From positions 1 to 28,543 of the forward strand of contig BBXU01001176.1 in the NCBI GenBank assembly GCA_001598975.1: a stretch of DNA of 28,543 bases, read 5' to 3'. Within the stretch, counting starts at the first letter, position 1; each line of letters opens with the position of its first letter. A program made the translations under genes and the position numbers. The stretch is from Parachlorella kessleri (lineage: Eukaryota; Chlorophyta; Trebouxiophyceae; Chlorellales; Chlorellaceae). Shown piece after piece: positions 26,666-28,543 of the stretch. Under the pieces are notes generated by a model. It did no database searches, was not told the origin of the DNA, and worked only from the letters and a program-made list of their open reading frames with translations.

Positions 26666-28272
26666 ATGGGCAGCAAGGAGGACTCTCGGCCTGCCAAACA
26701 GCAGAAGGTGGAACAGCAGGCTCCCGCAGCCAACGTAATCCTGCAGTTCCAGTCGCCAGATGGCGATACTACAGGTGGGCACACAGCGCTAACTGTAGCA
26801 AGGCGTAGAGGCAGCCAAGTACTTCTGGCGTGGGTTAAGGCATGGGGTTCCTGGAGATACCCAGGGAACCGAGGGTCTTAGCTTATATGCCCATACTGTG
26901 GCCTGTCCTGGTGAGCACCGGTGGCCTTGCAGCAAAGCTTGGTTGCACACCAGGGGTTTCCGGCCAGCGGGAGTGCACCCCAGGCAAGGCAGGGCCAGAA
27001 AGCGCATGCTGCAGGGCAGCATTGCAAGTAAGTGCCCTGCTTGCCGCACCCCTTGTTCGTTCATTGCAGGACCGCAGTTGGACGTGCCCCAGGATGTGAC
27101 CCCCGGTCAGCTGGAGACGCTGCTCAACGGCCTGCTGCAAAATGAGGAGCGGCTGCCCTACTCCTTTTTTGTGGAGGATGCTGAGGTGGCAGCGGAGCTG
27201 GGGCAGCACCTGCTGAAAAATAAGGTGTGTATGGGGGGATATTCCGGGAGGATACTGGCGAGACAGTCAAGCTTACCAGGGGTTGAGCAAGGGCTACAGT
27301 CTGTCCAGGGTATGTGTCTACTTTACATGCAGACATTGACAAGTTGGGAAGACAGGCCCTGCCAAGTAAGGAGTACCAAGCCCAGGGAGTGATGAGGTTT
27401 ATGTGCCGCTGAAGGCTTGCATGTGCGCTGTTTGGAGGTGGCTGTGGAGGGAGTGTTTTAAGCTGTTGTTCAGAAAGCCTCAGGGCCTGGTTACGATCAC
27501 CTAATGCTGAAGCTATGTATGTGCGCTGTGGTAGGTGTCTGTTGAGGCACTGCTGAAGGTGGTGTACCAGCCCAGGCGGTTGAAATACTTATGTGTTGCC
27601 GAAATGTTATGTGTGTGCATGGTCTTGCAGGTGTCTGTTGAGGCGGTGCTGAAGGTGGTGGACCAGCCCCAGGCGGTTGGTATGATTATGGAATCTGAGG
27701 TGAAGGGTGCGCTGTGTGCAGGTGTCCGTGGAGGCTGTGCTGAAGGTGGTGTACCAGCCCCAGGCGGTGTTCAGGGTGCGGTCGGTGGCGCGCTGCTCGG
27801 CAACAATACCAGGGCATGCAGAGGTGCGCCTGGGACCCGAGTTCCTACAGGAGATTGGCGACTGGAGGTCCAGGCAACTGTATGGGTGATACTTGCCCCG
27901 CTAGGTGATGAGTACCTGGGCAGGCGGTGGTGTCCTGGGGTCCCAGCTTTTCCTGATATACTGGCGAAATGGTATAGGCGACTGCTGGATAGATAGGGCT
28001 TGCGCTGCACAGGTACTCCCCTGGGGCATGCTCAGGTGCGTGTGGTCCATCTGAGTACCTTTGGGTCGTGTCCCACTGCCATCCTGGCAATGAGGGTGTG
28101 TTTGACTGCGTGCTGACTGTGTGCTGACTGCTGCTGCCTGTCTGACTGTGTGATGCAGGCAGTGCTGTCGGTGAACTTCAGCCCTGACGGCAAGCGGCTG
28201 GCTAGTGGGTCGGGGGACACAACCGTTCGCTTCTGGGACCTCAACACCCAGACGCCTCTGTTTACATGCAAG
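26666..28272 (+). CDS. NLE1: Notchless homolog (NLE1), WD40 60S ribosome assembly factor, N-terminal part
   Basis: Four exons are visible: 26666-26774, 27070-27224, 27722-27823, 28159-28272. The gene runs off the window end. The N-terminal 20 residues are charged (MGSKEDSRPAKQQKVEQQ). The NLE domain follows: VILQFQSPDGDTTG, PQLDVPQDVTPGQLETLLNG, LPYSFFVEDAEVAAELGQHL, VSVEAVLKVVYQPQAVFRVR. The linker SVARCSATIPGHAEAVLSVN leads into the first WD40 repeat (FSPDGKRLASGSGDTTVRFW, DLNTQTPLFTCK). In the family this ubiquitin-like NLE/MIDO-interacting domain binds the MIDAS domain of the AAA+ remodeller Rea1/Midasin, which pulls assembly factors off pre-60S particles. All joins are in phase. The remaining WD repeats lie beyond the window; the last 270 bases are intron. 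It diverges from RIO2. Confidence 0.95.
27531..27770 (+). repeat. Three tandem copies of an NLE1 acceptor plus exon start
   Basis: The sequence AGGTGTCTGTTGAGGC then GCTGAAGGTGGTG and CAGCCCCAGGCGGT occurs at 27533-27583, 27629-27680 and 27720-27771, spaced about 96 and 91 bp. Each copy is preceded by an AG (TAG, CAG, CAG). Only the third continues into the conserved coding sequence and is taken as the exon (27722-27823). The second encodes VDQPQAV in place of VYQPQAV. Confidence 0.92.
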
Positions 28273-28293
28273 GTGTGCCGCGGGGTGGGCGGC

Positions 28294-28310
28294 GGGGGGG
28301 GGGGGGGGGG
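28294..28310. repeat. Poly-G run in an NLE1 intron
   Basis: Seventeen consecutive G lie 22 bases after the donor at 28273, flanked by further G-rich sequence (GGGGTGGGCGGC before, CGGCTGGCTGG after). It could form a G-quadruplex in the coding strand and pre-mRNA. Homopolymer length may be unreliable. Confidence 0.9.
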
Positions 28311-28543
28311 CGGCTGGCTGGTCTGTGCAGGGCAGGGCAAGAGAGGGTGGTGCGTCTGATCAGCTGTGCAGGCACGCCTGTAGTGCCCCGGAGGCAGCAC
28401 GCAGGGCACCTAGGGGTTCCATACATTGGGGAGGAAAAGGCCCCTTCTGGTGCAACGGGGCTTGGTGGGGTCGAGCAGCCCTCGATGGAAGCTTGCGGGG
28501 ATACCGTGTGCACAGAGTGTCCTCAGACCACAAACACGTAACC

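Overview
The window reads as intron-dense nuclear DNA from a green alga (Chlorophyta, most likely Chlorophyceae). The genes are split into short exons with a strong CTGCAG|G acceptor preference and GTGAGT/GTAAGT-like donors. Base composition is moderately GC-rich with many simple repeats. The gene content fits a chlorophyte: a secreted SRCR protein, a GT92-type glycosyltransferase, RIO2, Notchless, a THYN1/EVE protein, acylphosphatase and RAD16. I built every gene model by hand, joining exons by splice-site phase and family conservation. No transcript evidence was available.

Layout, left to right. The 3' end of a RAD16-like SNF2 helicase (+, 479-2182). A gene-poor kilobase. A signal-peptide protein with three SRCR domains, a Cys-rich module and a C-terminal DUF3455-like domain (+, 3298-8956). 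An unassigned kilobase. An alpha/beta-hydrolase with a probable transit peptide (-, 12129-9970). Acylphosphatase (+, 12435-13085). An unrecognised Lys-rich-tailed protein (-, 14025-13188). A type II membrane GT92-like glycosyltransferase (+, 14351-17228). THYN1/EVE protein (+, 17648-19588). RIO2 kinase (-, 26186-20174). The first exons of Notchless/NLE1 (+, from 26666), cut by the window end.

Three gene pairs are divergent with short shared upstream regions: hydrolase/acylphosphatase (about 305 bp), unknown/GT92 (about 325 bp) and RIO2/NLE1 (about 480 bp). The last pair joins a 40S and a 60S ribosome-assembly factor. The other genes have no obvious shared pathway.

The most unusual property is a recurrent pattern. 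At seven exon edges in five genes, a short segment spanning the splice junction or stop codon is repeated, once or twice, in the adjacent intron or 3' flank. One more intron carries a tandem duplication of about 95 bp. Three of 51 modelled introns use GC instead of GT donors, two of them at points fixed by strong protein conservation. The SRCR gene has only phase-1 introns, as expected for exon shuffling.
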